64,000 bases of DNA from Halomonas sp. CUBES01 (GTDB lineage: Bacteria; Pseudomonadota; Gammaproteobacteria; Pseudomonadales; Halomonadaceae). Each line of letters opens with the position of its first letter. Positions within the stretch are counted from its first letter, which is position 1. Under the pieces are notes generated by a model, which was not told the origin of the DNA, searched no databases, and worked only from the letters and a program-made list of their open reading frames with translations. The position numbers and the translations under genes were made by a program. The stretch lies in NCBI RefSeq assembly GCF_020991005.1, contig NZ_JAJLLW010000009.1, positions 1-64,000 on the forward strand, in the 5' to 3' direction. This document shows positions 35,027-43,789 of this stretch, piece after piece.

Positions 35027-38000
35027 GTGGTGAAATTCGCCTTCCCCTTGGCTATGAAGGGGTTAGTGGCCTTGGGGCTGCTTTTATGTAGCGTCGCCTT
35101 GAACGCGGCCACGCTGGATGACGAGCCTGACGAAGCAGCGCTTCAGCAGCGACTCGCCGAGCTTGGCGCCCAGGAAACGTTAAACGCACAGCAGGCGCTG
35201 GATCAACAGGCGCTAACCGCCGCCCTGGAAGCCTATGAGCGCCTGGGGGCCATCGATCAGCAGCTTGCCGAGCTGGAAAAACGGGTCAACCAGGCCCCGG
35301 ATGCGCTGATCGCCGTCGAGCGCGAGCTCAACGAGGCAGAAGAGGGCGACGACATGCCGTCCATCGAGCAGCTCAGCGACCTGCCGCTGGCGGCGCTCGA
35401 GTCCCAGCAGGCCGAAGCGCTGGCGACCCTGCAGCGGCTGCAGAGCCAGCTGGCGGAAGTGAACTCGCAGTTCCTCACCGCCCAGACGCTACCCGAGCGC
35501 GCCCAGCAGTCCATGGCGGTCACCCTCGAGCGGATGGAGTCCTTGCGCCGTGACGCTGCTGAGCGTGAAGCGCTGCTCGGCGATCGCCAGCTGTCGGCGC
35601 TCAGCGACCCGCGCATGATTCAGCTGCGCCTCGAGCGCGCCGTCGCCGAGCGGGAAGTGGCGCTTTATCAGCGCCAGCTCAGTGCCAACGGGCGACTGCG
35701 TGACCTCGCTCAGCAGCGCCGCGACCTGTTGATGCAGCAAATCGACCATCACGAACAGCGGCTCAACCTGCTGCAGAACGTCATCGACCGGCAGCGGCGC
35801 CTGGCTTCCGAGCAGGCGATTGCCGACGCGGCCCAGGATAATCCGCTGATCGCCGCCGGCCACCCGGTGGTGGTTCAGGCCCAGGAGCGCAACCAGGCAT
35901 TGAGCCTGGCGCTGCTTCAAGCGAGCGAGCGGGATAACACCCTGCTGCGTGACAACATCGATGCGCAGCGCCAGCTTGAGCACGTGCGCCAGCTCCAGCG
36001 CAGCCTGAACGAGCAGATTGAAGCCATCCGCGGCAGCCAGCTGCTCTCGCGGATTCTCCGCGAGCAGCGTCAGTCGCTGCCCAATGTCTTGCCACGCCGC
36101 GACCTGCAGGATGAAATCGCCGACCTGCGGCTCAAGCAGTTTGATCTGGTCCGCCAGCGCGATCAGCTTCGCCAGGCCGAGCAGCTGGCCAGACAGCGGC
36201 TCGATGACGCTGACATCGAGGCCACCCCGGCGTTGATCACGTCGCTGTCGCGGCTTTATCAGTCGCGCCGGGAGCTGGTCGAGGAACTCGAGGAAGTTTA
36301 CGGACGCCTGCTGAGTGCTGCCGTGGAACTGCAACTCAATCAGCAGCAGTTGCTGTCCACGACCCAGACGCTGCGTACCACCATCGACGAGCAGCTTTTC
36401 TGGGTGGCCAACAGCCGCCCCCTGGATCTCAACTGGCTGCGCCAATTACCTAAGCATCTGCGTCTCGAATGGCAGGAAGGCGAATGGCGAGCCATCCTGC
36501 CGACACGCTGGCCGGCCCCGGATTGGGGAATGCTCAGCGGCGCGCCTTTGCTGGCCGTCAGTCTGGTACTGGTCGCCCTGCGTCGACGGGTCAAGGCTCG
36601 TCTGGCGCACCTGCACAGTCAGATAGGGCGTCTCAAGAGCGACACGCAGCTGCACACGCCCAAAGCCGTTTTCCTCAATGCGCTGCTGGCCGTGCCCGGG
36701 CCCCTGGCGCTGGCCGGTGCCGGCGCGGCCGTGGCCTCGACCCAGAGCACGCTAGCGGTGACCCTGGCACCGGCGTTGGTGCAGCTGGCGCTGAGCTGGA
36801 TGGTGATTGCTCTGGGGCGGCGCCTGCTGGTGGTGAACGGCGTGGCCGAGCAGCACTTTACCTGGTCACCGATTTACAACGCGCGCCTGCGGGGGCTGCT
36901 GGCCTGGCTGGGTGTGGCGCTGGTGCCGGTGATTGCAATCTCGACGCTGGCCGACAACCTGCAGACGCCGCTCGCCCAGCGACCCGTGGCCCTGATGCTC
37001 CTGGCCCTGGGGCTGTTGGCCATGAGCATCTGCCTGGCGCGCCTGATTCTGGCTCACGTGCCGATTTTTGGGGTGCGTCTGTTTCGATTGCTGCTGGGGC
37101 TGGCCATGGCGGCAGTGCCCGTTGCCTTGCTGGGGATGGTGGTATGGGGCTATGAATACACCGCGTTGCGACTGGTCGGCCGCTTTGTTGCCACGCTCTA
37201 CCTGCTGGGGCTGTGGGTGGTGGTCGAAGCCACGGTGGTGCGCAGCCTCGCCGTTGCCGCCCGGCGGCTGGCGTACCGCCGGGCCCTTGCCAGACGTCGC
37301 GCCCAGGTACAGGAGGGCGCCGAGGGCGGCCTGGAAGTGGTGGAGGAGCCGCCGCTGGACATGGAGCAGATCAATACCCAGTCGCTACGCCTGTCCAAGC
37401 TGATCCTGTTGATTGCCTTCAGCGGATTGCTTTACCTGGTATGGGCGGACTTGCTGTCGGTGCTTGGCTATCTGGATCAGGTGTCGCTGTGGGAGAACAC
37501 CGACGGCGAGCTGGTCGACAATGCGCTGTCAATCTCGGATCTGTTCAGTGCGCTGCTGGTAGTGGCGTTGACGTTCATCATGGCGCGCAACCTGCCCGGG
37601 CTGCTGGAGGTCATGGTGCTGTCCCGCCTGACGCTGAAGCAGGGCAGCGCCTACGCGATCAGTTCGCTGCTGTCATACACCATTGTCGGCACGGGTGTGG
37701 TCTCGGCGTTGGCCACGCTCGGTGTATCCTGGGATAAACTGCAGTGGCTGGTGGCGGCCTTGAGCGTAGGGCTGGGGTTTGGCCTGCAGGAGATCTTTGC
37801 CAACTTCATTTCCGGGCTGATCATCCTGTTCGAGCGCCCCATTCGCATTGGCGACACCATCACCCTGGGCAATCTGCACGGCACGGTAAGCCGTATTCGT
37901 ATCCGCGCGACGACGGTAACCGATTTCGACCGCAAGGAAATCATCATTCCCAATAAAACCTTCGTCACCGATCAACTGATCAACTGGTCGCTCTCCGACA

Positions 38001-38359
38001 ACGTCACCCGGGTCGTGTTGACCTACGGGGTGGCCCACGGCTCGAACCTGGCCCTGGTGCATCGTCTGCTGCGCCAGGCCGCGGATGAAAACGCTCGGGT
38101 GCTCACCGACCCCGAGCCCCAGGTGTTCTGCATGAGTTACGGGCCCCACAGCCTCAACTTCGAGTTGCGCATCTTTGTCAACGACCTGCTGGATCGGCTG
38201 TTTGCCGCCGACGAGGTCAACTGCCGGGTGGACGCCCTGTTCCGCGAGGCGGACGTGCGCGTGGCGTTTGAGCAGATGGATGTCTGGCTGCACCGTGATG
38301 CGGGCGATGCGGTGAAAGTGGAATCCTTCAAGCCACCCGAAGCGCCGTTCAGTGGCTAG
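35027..38359 (+). CDS. Large mechanosensitive channel (MscK/MscM type, MscS family)
   Basis: 1110 residues from GTG with GAGG eight bases upstream. Signal peptide 1-28. A long Gln/Arg/Glu-rich coiled-coil periplasmic domain (about 40-490, MscS_porin type) is followed by some eight membrane segments (500-860) and the MscS pore and beta domains (about 870-1085, with LGFGLQEIFANFISG and RPIRIGD). It releases solutes on hypo-osmotic shock, important in a halophile. The architecture is that of E. coli MscK/YjeP; I do not decide between them. It shares its stop tetranucleotide with tlyA on the other strand. Confidence 0.92.
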   Translation: MVKFAFPLAMKGLVALGLLLCSVALNAATLDDEPDEAALQQRLAELGAQETLNAQQALDQQALTAALEAYERLGAIDQQLAELEKRVNQAPDALIAVERELNEAEEGDDMPSIEQLSDLPLAALESQQAEALATLQRLQSQLAEVNSQFLTAQTLPERAQQSMAVTLERMESLRRDAAEREALLGDRQLSALSDPRMIQLRLERAVAEREVALYQRQLSANGRLRDLAQQRRDLLMQQIDHHEQRLNLLQNVIDRQRRLASEQAIADAAQDNPLIAAGHPVVVQAQERNQALSLALLQASERDNTLLRDNIDAQRQLEHVRQLQRSLNEQIEAIRGSQLLSRILREQRQSLPNVLPRRDLQDEIADLRLKQFDLVRQRDQLRQAEQLARQRLDDADIEATPALITSLSRLYQSRRELVEELEEVYGRLLSAAVELQLNQQQLLSTTQTLRTTIDEQLFWVANSRPLDLNWLRQLPKHLRLEWQEGEWRAILPTRWPAPDWGMLSGAPLLAVSLVLVALRRRVKARLAHLHSQIGRLKSDTQLHTPKAVFLNALLAVPGPLALAGAGAAVASTQSTLAVTLAPALVQLALSWMVIALGRRLLVVNGVAEQHFTWSPIYNARLRGLLAWLGVALVPVIAISTLADNLQTPLAQRPVALMLLALGLLAMSICLARLILAHVPIFGVRLFRLLLGLAMAAVPVALLGMVVWGYEYTALRLVGRFVATLYLLGLWVVVEATVVRSLAVAARRLAYRRALARRRAQVQEGAEGGLEVVEEPPLDMEQINTQSLRLSKLILLIAFSGLLYLVWADLLSVLGYLDQVSLWENTDGELVDNALSISDLFSALLVVALTFIMARNLPGLLEVMVLSRLTLKQGSAYAISSLLSYTIVGTGVVSALATLGVSWDKLQWLVAALSVGLGFGLQEIFANFISGLIILFERPIRIGDTITLGNLHGTVSRIRIRATTVTDFDRKEIIIPNKTFVTDQLINWSLSDNVTRVVLTYGVAHGSNLALVHRLLRQAADENARVLTDPEPQVFCMSYGPHSLNFELRIFVNDLLDRLFAADEVNCRVDALFREADVRVAFEQMDVWLHRDAGDAVKVESFKPPEAPFSG

Positions 38360-39129
38360 GCCATGGTCTGGCCGTTGGTTTTCTGCGCATAGAGCAGAAA
38401 CTCCTGGTTGCCGTCGCCGCCGGTAATCGGGCTCACCTGCCAATGCTGAACCATCAACCCCTGCGACTGGCAGGCATCGCGCAGGCGGGCTTCCACCTGG
38501 GGATAGTTCGCCGAGTCGCGCACCACGCCGCGTTTGTCCAGCGCGCTCGGGGTCAGCTCGAACTGCGGCTTGACCAGCGATATCAGCCGCCCGTTAGCGG
38601 GCAGCAGGGCGGCCAGCTCGGGCAGGATCAGGGTCTGCGAAATGAACGATACGTCCATCACCGCCAGGTCGATGGGGTGCTCGCGGAGTGCGTCCTGGAG
38701 GGAAGGCACATCGCGCATGGCGCGGGCGTTGATGCCCTCGAGACAGGTGACGCGTGGGTCGCGACGCAGGCGGGCATCGAGCTGGCCGTGGCCGACCTCG
38801 ACGCCAATTACATGGCGCGCGCCGGCGTGCAGGGCGCAATCGCTGAAGCCCCCGGTGGACTGGCCGACATCCAGTACGTTAAGGCCATCAAGCCGCAGAT
38901 CGAGGGCGGCCAGCACCGCTTCGAGCTTGAGCCCGGCCCGGGATACATAACGCTCTTCCGGGTCCGGGGCGACCTCAAAACGGGTATCCTCGGGCCACTT
39001 TTCGCTGGGTTTGACGAGCGTCTGGACGCAGCCGGGGAGTGACACGCGGCCATGGCGAATAAGCCGTTGCGCGCGGGTGCGTGAACTCGCCAGCCCCTGG
39101 CTGACGAGCAGTTGGTCGAGTCGCCTCAT
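38356..39129 (-). CDS. tlyA: TlyA-family rRNA methyltransferase
   Basis: 257 residues from MRRLDQLLVSQGLA; the open frame extends to 39384, but its start codon here overlaps the stop of the upstream gene (ATGA). S4 RNA-binding domain (1-60) and FtsJ/RrmJ-like domain with SAM motif LDVGQSTGGFSDCAL. The family methylates 2'-O-ribose in 16S and/or 23S rRNA (mycobacterial example) and was once called haemolysin. Translationally coupled to the 679-residue protein. Confidence 0.9.
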   Translation of the reverse strand: MRRLDQLLVSQGLASSRTRAQRLIRHGRVSLPGCVQTLVKPSEKWPEDTRFEVAPDPEERYVSRAGLKLEAVLAALDLRLDGLNVLDVGQSTGGFSDCALHAGARHVIGVEVGHGQLDARLRRDPRVTCLEGINARAMRDVPSLQDALREHPIDLAVMDVSFISQTLILPELAALLPANGRLISLVKPQFELTPSALDKRGVVRDSANYPQVEARLRDACQSQGLMVQHWQVSPITGGDGNQEFLLYAQKTNGQTMA

Positions 39130-41165
39130 AGGTCGTAGGGCGGTTGATCCGGGGCTTCGCTGGCTTGCAGCTCGGCGGCGGGCAGCCGCTCGGCGCCCCA
39201 GCTTTGGCGCAGGTAGCGTTTGACGTTGCTGAGTTCGTCCTCGGTGACCGTGGCCAGTTCGCCCCTTTCCAGCGGGTCGAAGTGGTAAATGTAAAGCCGC
39301 GAGACGAACTGCGGAAACGGTAGCGAGGCTTCGCCAAAGCGTTCGCCGTGCCCCGCCGTGCTGACCTTGACGCCGTCGCCCCAATCCTGGCCGCTGTCGT
39401 TGTTGGGGTTGTAGAAGTAGACGCGCATCACGTCGTTGGGATCCAGGGACGCACGCAGGATGGTGATGGCGTGCCAGCCGATAAACCGTGCCGCGCTGTC
39501 TGTCACGGCAATACCCGCCGGCTGAGGATGAATCAGCGGCTGGTTGCCGTTGTAGTAAGGGTGATAGCAGGCGTAGAAATGACGAATGAAGTCGTCCACC
39601 TCGGTGAGCTGACCCGACGCCACGTCAACGTTGATGCGAAACCCGCGCCCTGACCACCAGCCGTGGAACTCCGGGTTGACCCAGCGGTGGGGGTCGCCCT
39701 CGCGGCCGAGGCATCGGCGGCCCATTTCGGCATAGATGCGATCCAGATGAGGCACCACGATCAGCGAGACGGGGTCGAGATCCATGGGCAGCTCGGTGGC
39801 AACGCCGGAGAGGCTTGCCATGGAGGAGATCGCCTGACCTTCAAAGTGCATGATGATCTCGTCATCACGCGCCGCCCAGGCCACCATCTGCAGCAGGTAG
39901 TCCGGGTCGTTGTAGGCCCACATCGACAGCGCGCGGGCCGACTGGCAGGTGGGGTTGTTACCCTGGCCCACGCCCAGCGGCAGGCCCAGCATGCACAGCA
40001 CGCCTTCCAGCAGACGTGCTCGGGACGATGCCGTCTCGCCGAAGGCAAGGTTAAGGCGATACTGGGACCATTCGGACAGCGGCAGGTTGAGCTGGCGCCA
40101 CATGGCAGGGGCCACCGGCGGCTGATAGAGAATGCCCCGTTCGAGCATCAGCGCCAGGCCGTAGACCGACTGGGCGGTAGCCGGGTAGACGCCGCCGCGG
40201 ATCAGCGCGTGGGCCAGCTCGCGATAGCACAGCAGGCAGTCGCGGCCGGTGGACGACAGCCCCAGCGCTTCGCTCACCAGGTGGTCGCCTTCTTCCAGCA
40301 GGTGGCGCAGCAGGACGGCATGGTACGGCGAGACCAGGCCGGTATCGTGCATGGCGCGAGCAAAGCCGGTGGCCTCGGCCTGGAGGGCAGCCTGGTCCAT
40401 GCCGTCGAGGCGTTCGCGATAGACCTCGATGCCTGGGTCTTCACGGCACGCCTGGGTGGGGCCGTAAAGCGAGCTGACCAGCCGGTCGGCGCCCTGGCCG
40501 CTGGCCCCCAGGTCGATCTCGGGGTTGACCTGGCACAGCGCGATCTGGGTGATCATCTGCTTGATGGCCTCGACCTGGATGGGTCGCTGCTTGAGAATCC
40601 GCCAGATTTCATCGATCAACTGATCGATGATGTGTTCGTAGCCAATCCGCTCGGCCAGGTATTGGAAAAGCTGGCGGGGGATAACGGCCAAACGGCCCTG
40701 TTGTTCGCGTTCAGCCTCGCTGGGCGCGGTGAACAGCAGCCAGAGGTTGATGGCCATCACCTGTGTCAGGTAATGATGGGCAAACTCCTCCGACACCAGC
40801 GGGTGGGGATAATCCCCTTTGGCCACGGCGAGAAGCCGCAGCTCGCTGAGCGCCTCGATCACCACCACGTTGGGGTCGGTGCTTTTGAGCGACAGCGTGG
40901 TCAGGGTGGGCACCAGGAACTGGGGCGTCTGCCAATCGGAGCCCAGAAAGACGCCTGCCGATTCATACGCTTGGGCCCGGTATTCGAGCGCTTGAGCGCC
41001 GCCGTTGCGCATCAGCAGTTGACGTGCCATGTCCAGCACGCGCGGCAGCTGCGCAGGTTTCAACGACGTCGGCGCCTGCAAAAGTTGCTGCACGGCATCG
41101 TCAAAGTGGGTCAGCAGCCCGTTTAGCTCAGCGTCTTGCGTCGATGGCTGTTGATCGGTTGTCAC
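39126..41165 (-). CDS. Unassigned 679-residue protein with papain-like Gln-Cys-His-Asn arrangement
   Basis: I do not recognise the family. No signal peptide or membrane segment, so it is probably cytoplasmic. Residues 1-380 look all-helical. Residues 398-600 carry GQGNNPTCQSARALSMW, then GWHAITIL and VYFYNPNNDSGQDWG. Q401 and C407 are six apart, as are the oxyanion Gln and nucleophile Cys of papain (19/25) and calpain (99/105); H565 and N586 (in NPNN...WG) would complete the triad, followed by a G-x-W-G-like end typical of that fold. A Trp/His-rich stretch (495-545) follows the region around C485. It ends in a polar tail (660-679). It precedes tlyA with ATGA overlap. Peptidase or transglutaminase-like activity is inference. 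Confidence 0.8.
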   Translation of the reverse strand: MTTDQQPSTQDAELNGLLTHFDDAVQQLLQAPTSLKPAQLPRVLDMARQLLMRNGGAQALEYRAQAYESAGVFLGSDWQTPQFLVPTLTTLSLKSTDPNVVVIEALSELRLLAVAKGDYPHPLVSEEFAHHYLTQVMAINLWLLFTAPSEAEREQQGRLAVIPRQLFQYLAERIGYEHIIDQLIDEIWRILKQRPIQVEAIKQMITQIALCQVNPEIDLGASGQGADRLVSSLYGPTQACREDPGIEVYRERLDGMDQAALQAEATGFARAMHDTGLVSPYHAVLLRHLLEEGDHLVSEALGLSSTGRDCLLCYRELAHALIRGGVYPATAQSVYGLALMLERGILYQPPVAPAMWRQLNLPLSEWSQYRLNLAFGETASSRARLLEGVLCMLGLPLGVGQGNNPTCQSARALSMWAYNDPDYLLQMVAWAARDDEIIMHFEGQAISSMASLSGVATELPMDLDPVSLIVVPHLDRIYAEMGRRCLGREGDPHRWVNPEFHGWWSGRGFRINVDVASGQLTEVDDFIRHFYACYHPYYNGNQPLIHPQPAGIAVTDSAARFIGWHAITILRASLDPNDVMRVYFYNPNNDSGQDWGDGVKVSTAGHGERFGEASLPFPQFVSRLYIYHFDPLERGELATVTEDELSNVKRYLRQSWGAERLPAAELQASEAPDQPPYDL

Positions 41166-41377
41166 GTTGATTCCTTGTCCCGGGTATGCGGGGATTATAC
41201 ATGGAAGTCGCGATCGTCCGGCTGTTTTCGTCGATCACGACGCGTAAGCACCTTCTCATCACTAACGTAGATCATTCTCCACCGAGTACCATAAGCCAGC
41301 CTGGTACCACCCTACCTGCCGTCGCTGGATTCAGCCAGGCATGCTTGTCGCGGGGCAAACGCTTGTGGATACGGATA

Positions 41378-41386
41378 TGTTAAGCT
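41378..41386 (+). promoter_or_regulatory. Candidate extended -10 element of the DUF1820 gene
   Basis: TGTTAAGCT fits TGnTAnnnT. Transcription would begin near 41393, leaving too short a leader for an ATG at 41401 and supporting the start at 41431. Confidence 0.3.
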
Positions 41387-41430
41387 GTGAGGTCAATTGA
41401 ATGTTCCAGTGGCAAGAGGGAAAGGCCAAG

Positions 41431-41757
41431 ATGGCGGCCAAGCCGATTTACCGAGTGGTGGTGCACCAGCAGGGTGAAATTTGGGATTTATACGTGCGCG
41501 AGATCTTTCAAAGCGAACTCTGGGGCTTTATTGAAGTCGAGGAGTTTGTCTTTGAAGATGCCTCACGGGTGGTGGTCGACCCCGCCAGTGAAAAACTGCG
41601 GCACACCTTCGAGGGCGTCAAGCGAAGCTACCTACCGCTCAATGCCATCGTGCGTATCGATGAAGTGGAGCGCGAGGGGCCTTTGAAAGCCGTTAAAAGT
41701 GACGCGCAGGTGGCGGAGTTTCCACGTCCCTTTCCACTCCCCCCGCGCGGTGATTAG
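41431..41757 (+). CDS. DUF1820 family protein
   Basis: 108 residues from MAAKPIYRVVV; an in-frame ATG at 41401 would add ten residues. The conserved block IYRVVVHQQGEIWDLYVREIFQSELWGF-IEVEEFVF, then VVVDPASEKL and the Pro-rich end FPRPFPLPP, are those of the family in Pseudomonas and relatives. Cytoplasmic, function unknown. Followed by the SH3 protein and tpm on the same strand. Confidence 0.88.
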   Translation: MAAKPIYRVVVHQQGEIWDLYVREIFQSELWGFIEVEEFVFEDASRVVVDPASEKLRHTFEGVKRSYLPLNAIVRIDEVEREGPLKAVKSDAQVAEFPRPFPLPPRGD

Positions 41758-41806
41758 TCATGTGAGCGCTGCCCTTTGGGCGGCGTATTAACTAGGACAT
41801 TACGTC

Positions 41807-42442
41807 ATGCAAGTAGCTCGATTTTGTCACCGATACCGGACGGTAGCCGCCGGTATACTAGTCAGTGTCTGGTGTGTAAATGCCTCAGCGCAGTCAGGCA
41901 GCGATGCCTGGGTAACCGACGAACTCTCCACCTTCGTGCGCAGCGGCCCCACCGACGGCTATCGCATCGTCGGCACGCTAACGGCGGGGGAGCAGGTGCA
42001 AGTACTGGAGACCAGCGGCGACTACACGCGAGTCCGCGGCGAAGGTGGGGACGCAGTATGGATCCTGAGCGATGAGCTGCAGCAGACTCCCAGCGCCACC
42101 GAGCAACTGCCTGAGCTCGAGTCCCAGGTCGATTCGCTGACGGCGGAGCTGGATGGCATCAATGAGGAGTGGGAGCAGCGGGTGGCGAGCATGCGCCAAA
42201 CGCTGGAGGCCCGCCAGCAGCGCATTGATGAACTGGAAACCCGCAATGATCAGCTGGGCAGTCGCGCCGACGAGTCCACCGAACAGGTACGTGCCCTGCA
42301 AGCCCGCCTGGATACCCAGGAAGAAGACCTGCTGCTGCGCTACTTCATGTATGGCGGCGGCGTCGCCGGTGCCGGTTTGGTGGTCGGACTCATCGTGCCG
42401 CATCTGCCGCGGCGGCGTAAAAAACGCGACCGTTGGTTTTGA
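41807..42442 (+). CDS. SH3-domain, coiled-coil membrane protein (TIGR04211/YgiM-like)
   Basis: 211 residues with AGGA upstream. Signal peptide 1-28 (ASA), bacterial SH3 domain (about 35-95, TDELSTFVRSGPTDGYRIVGTL), coiled coil (105-175) and a single C-terminal membrane anchor (about 181-198) followed by RRRKKRDR. The topology is that of YgiM-type proteins, with the SH3 in the periplasm. Function unknown; envelope or murein binding is likely. Confidence 0.87.
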   Translation: MQVARFCHRYRTVAAGILVSVWCVNASAQSGSDAWVTDELSTFVRSGPTDGYRIVGTLTAGEQVQVLETSGDYTRVRGEGGDAVWILSDELQQTPSATEQLPELESQVDSLTAELDGINEEWEQRVASMRQTLEARQQRIDELETRNDQLGSRADESTEQVRALQARLDTQEEDLLLRYFMYGGGVAGAGLVVGLIVPHLPRRRKKRDRWF

Positions 42443-42458
42443 CGGTGGGTGAGCGGGT

Positions 42459-43091
42459 ATGACGGATCTCTGGCGTGCCAGGTGGCAGGAAGGTCGCATC
42501 GGCTTTCATTTGCCCAGGCCACACCCAGCACTGCAGCGCTACTGGCCCTTGCTTGGCGTGCCTGACCGCGCCAAGGTGCTGGTGCCACTGTGTGGCAAGA
42601 CCCTGGATATGCGCTGGCTGGCCGAGGCAAATCACCCCGTGCTCGGGATCGAGCTGGCGCCGGAAGCGGTCGAGCAGTTTCTGGCCGGGTCGTCGGTGCC
42701 GGTGGCGCGCTACCAGCAGGCCGGGTTCACAATCTGTCGCCAGGGAAGTATCGAGCTGTGGTGCGGCGACTTCTTCCACCTGCATATCCAGCAGGCAAGC
42801 GAAATCGGAGCGTTCTACGACCGCGCGGCCCTGATAGCCTTGCCGGAAGCGACGCGCCAGCGCTATGCCTTCCATCTTGCTCAGCTGGTGCCGCCCGGGG
42901 CCAAGGGGCTGCTGGTGAGCCTGACCCACGACGGGGAGAAGGCCGGGCCTCCTTACAGCGTGCCGAACCAGGAAGTCGAGACGCTGCTGTCACCCAACTT
43001 CCGGCTGACCCTGCTGGAGGAAAGCGAGCCGGATGAACGGGGGCTTTGCGAAAAGGTGTGGCATCTGGTGCGCCGAGGGCCGCTGGCCTAG
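42459..43091 (+). CDS. tpm: Thiopurine S-methyltransferase
   Basis: 210 residues, the length of bacterial Tpm. WQEGRIGFH near the N-terminus, the SAM site VLVPLCGKTLDMRWLAE and IELAPEAVEQF, then YDRAALIALP, are family motifs. The bacterial enzyme methylates thiopurines and can volatilise selenium and tellurium compounds. A 7-bp inverted repeat (CGCTGGC/GCCAGCG, 43081-43097) straddles its stop codon. Confidence 0.93.
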   Translation: MTDLWRARWQEGRIGFHLPRPHPALQRYWPLLGVPDRAKVLVPLCGKTLDMRWLAEANHPVLGIELAPEAVEQFLAGSSVPVARYQQAGFTICRQGSIELWCGDFFHLHIQQASEIGAFYDRAALIALPEATRQRYAFHLAQLVPPGAKGLLVSLTHDGEKAGPPYSVPNQEVETLLSPNFRLTLLEESEPDERGLCEKVWHLVRRGPLA

Positions 43092-43120
43092 CCAGCGGCT
43101 GACGCACACTAAAGAAAGAA

Positions 43121-43145
43121 GGGCGAACGCCGTCGTTGGCTTTTT
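43121..43145 (+). terminator. Possible terminator after tpm
   Basis: GCGAACG and CGTTGGC form a 7-bp stem with one mismatch around CCGT-type loop, followed by TTTTT that runs into the convergent yajG stop. Weak on its own; together with the 43081-43097 stem it may end tpm transcription. Confidence 0.4.
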
Positions 43146-43737
43146 AGCGGGCCAGCAGCCGGCCCAGATCCTGATCGCTGAAGGCGCGATTGAGCGCGTC
43201 ACCCAGCAGGTCGTTGAGCATCCGGGTATTGGTGGCCTTGTCGGGCTTCACCGCGTATTCCTGGCTGCGCCGTGACGTGTAGGTGCCGGTGTAGGTCGTG
43301 CCGTCATTGCGGGCGATGGCGCGCAGCACGCCTTCCAGCCGGGCCTCGTCGATCAATGGCTGATCGCTGTTGCCGTGGGCGTAGGAAAGGCTGGCCAGTT
43401 CCAGCGTCAGGCTGGGGCGTCCAGCGGCGGCTTCGCGGGTCGGGGTAAAGCCCATGTCGGCCACCGCACGCTCGGCTTCTTGCTGCAAGCGCGGAATGAT
43501 TTCATGGCTGTTGACGGTAATCTGGGCGGTGGACATGCCGCCGCCGGCACGGTTGCCGATGACGTCGCTGTCGCGTCCGTCCTGCGCCAGGACGGTGACT
43601 TCCTGACCCTGGCCCACCGATGTGACCTCGGCGGTGCGTTCGGGGGAAAGCTGCAGGTAATGCGGGCTGGCACAGCCCGCCAGCCAGACGCTGGCCAGCA
43701 GGATCGCTGATAAACTGAACAATTGACGCCGACGCAT
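43144..43737 (-). CDS. YajG-family lipoprotein
   Basis: 197 residues from the ATG preceded by GGAGACCCC. Lipobox LAGC (C22). The mature part contains YLQLSPERTAEV, ITVNSHEIIPRLQQEAERAV and TYTSRRSQEYAV, consistent with YajG-like outer-membrane lipoproteins. Function unknown; similar proteins are near cell-wall genes elsewhere. Single gene between tpm (convergent) and cysA. Confidence 0.82.
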   Translation of the reverse strand: MRRRQLFSLSAILLASVWLAGCASPHYLQLSPERTAEVTSVGQGQEVTVLAQDGRDSDVIGNRAGGGMSTAQITVNSHEIIPRLQQEAERAVADMGFTPTREAAAGRPSLTLELASLSYAHGNSDQPLIDEARLEGVLRAIARNDGTTYTGTYTSRRSQEYAVKPDKATNTRMLNDLLGDALNRAFSDQDLGRLLAR

Positions 43738-43789
43738 GGGGGTCTCCGCTGTGGCTATGTTTAAGGGCGTGTAGGCCGTCAAGTATACC

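Noticed and set aside
41401-41430. Ten-residue N-terminal extension of the DUF1820 protein from ATG 41401
   Set aside because: GAGGT lies at good spacing, but the extension is not conserved in family members I recall and the candidate promoter leaves too short a leader. Not fully excluded.
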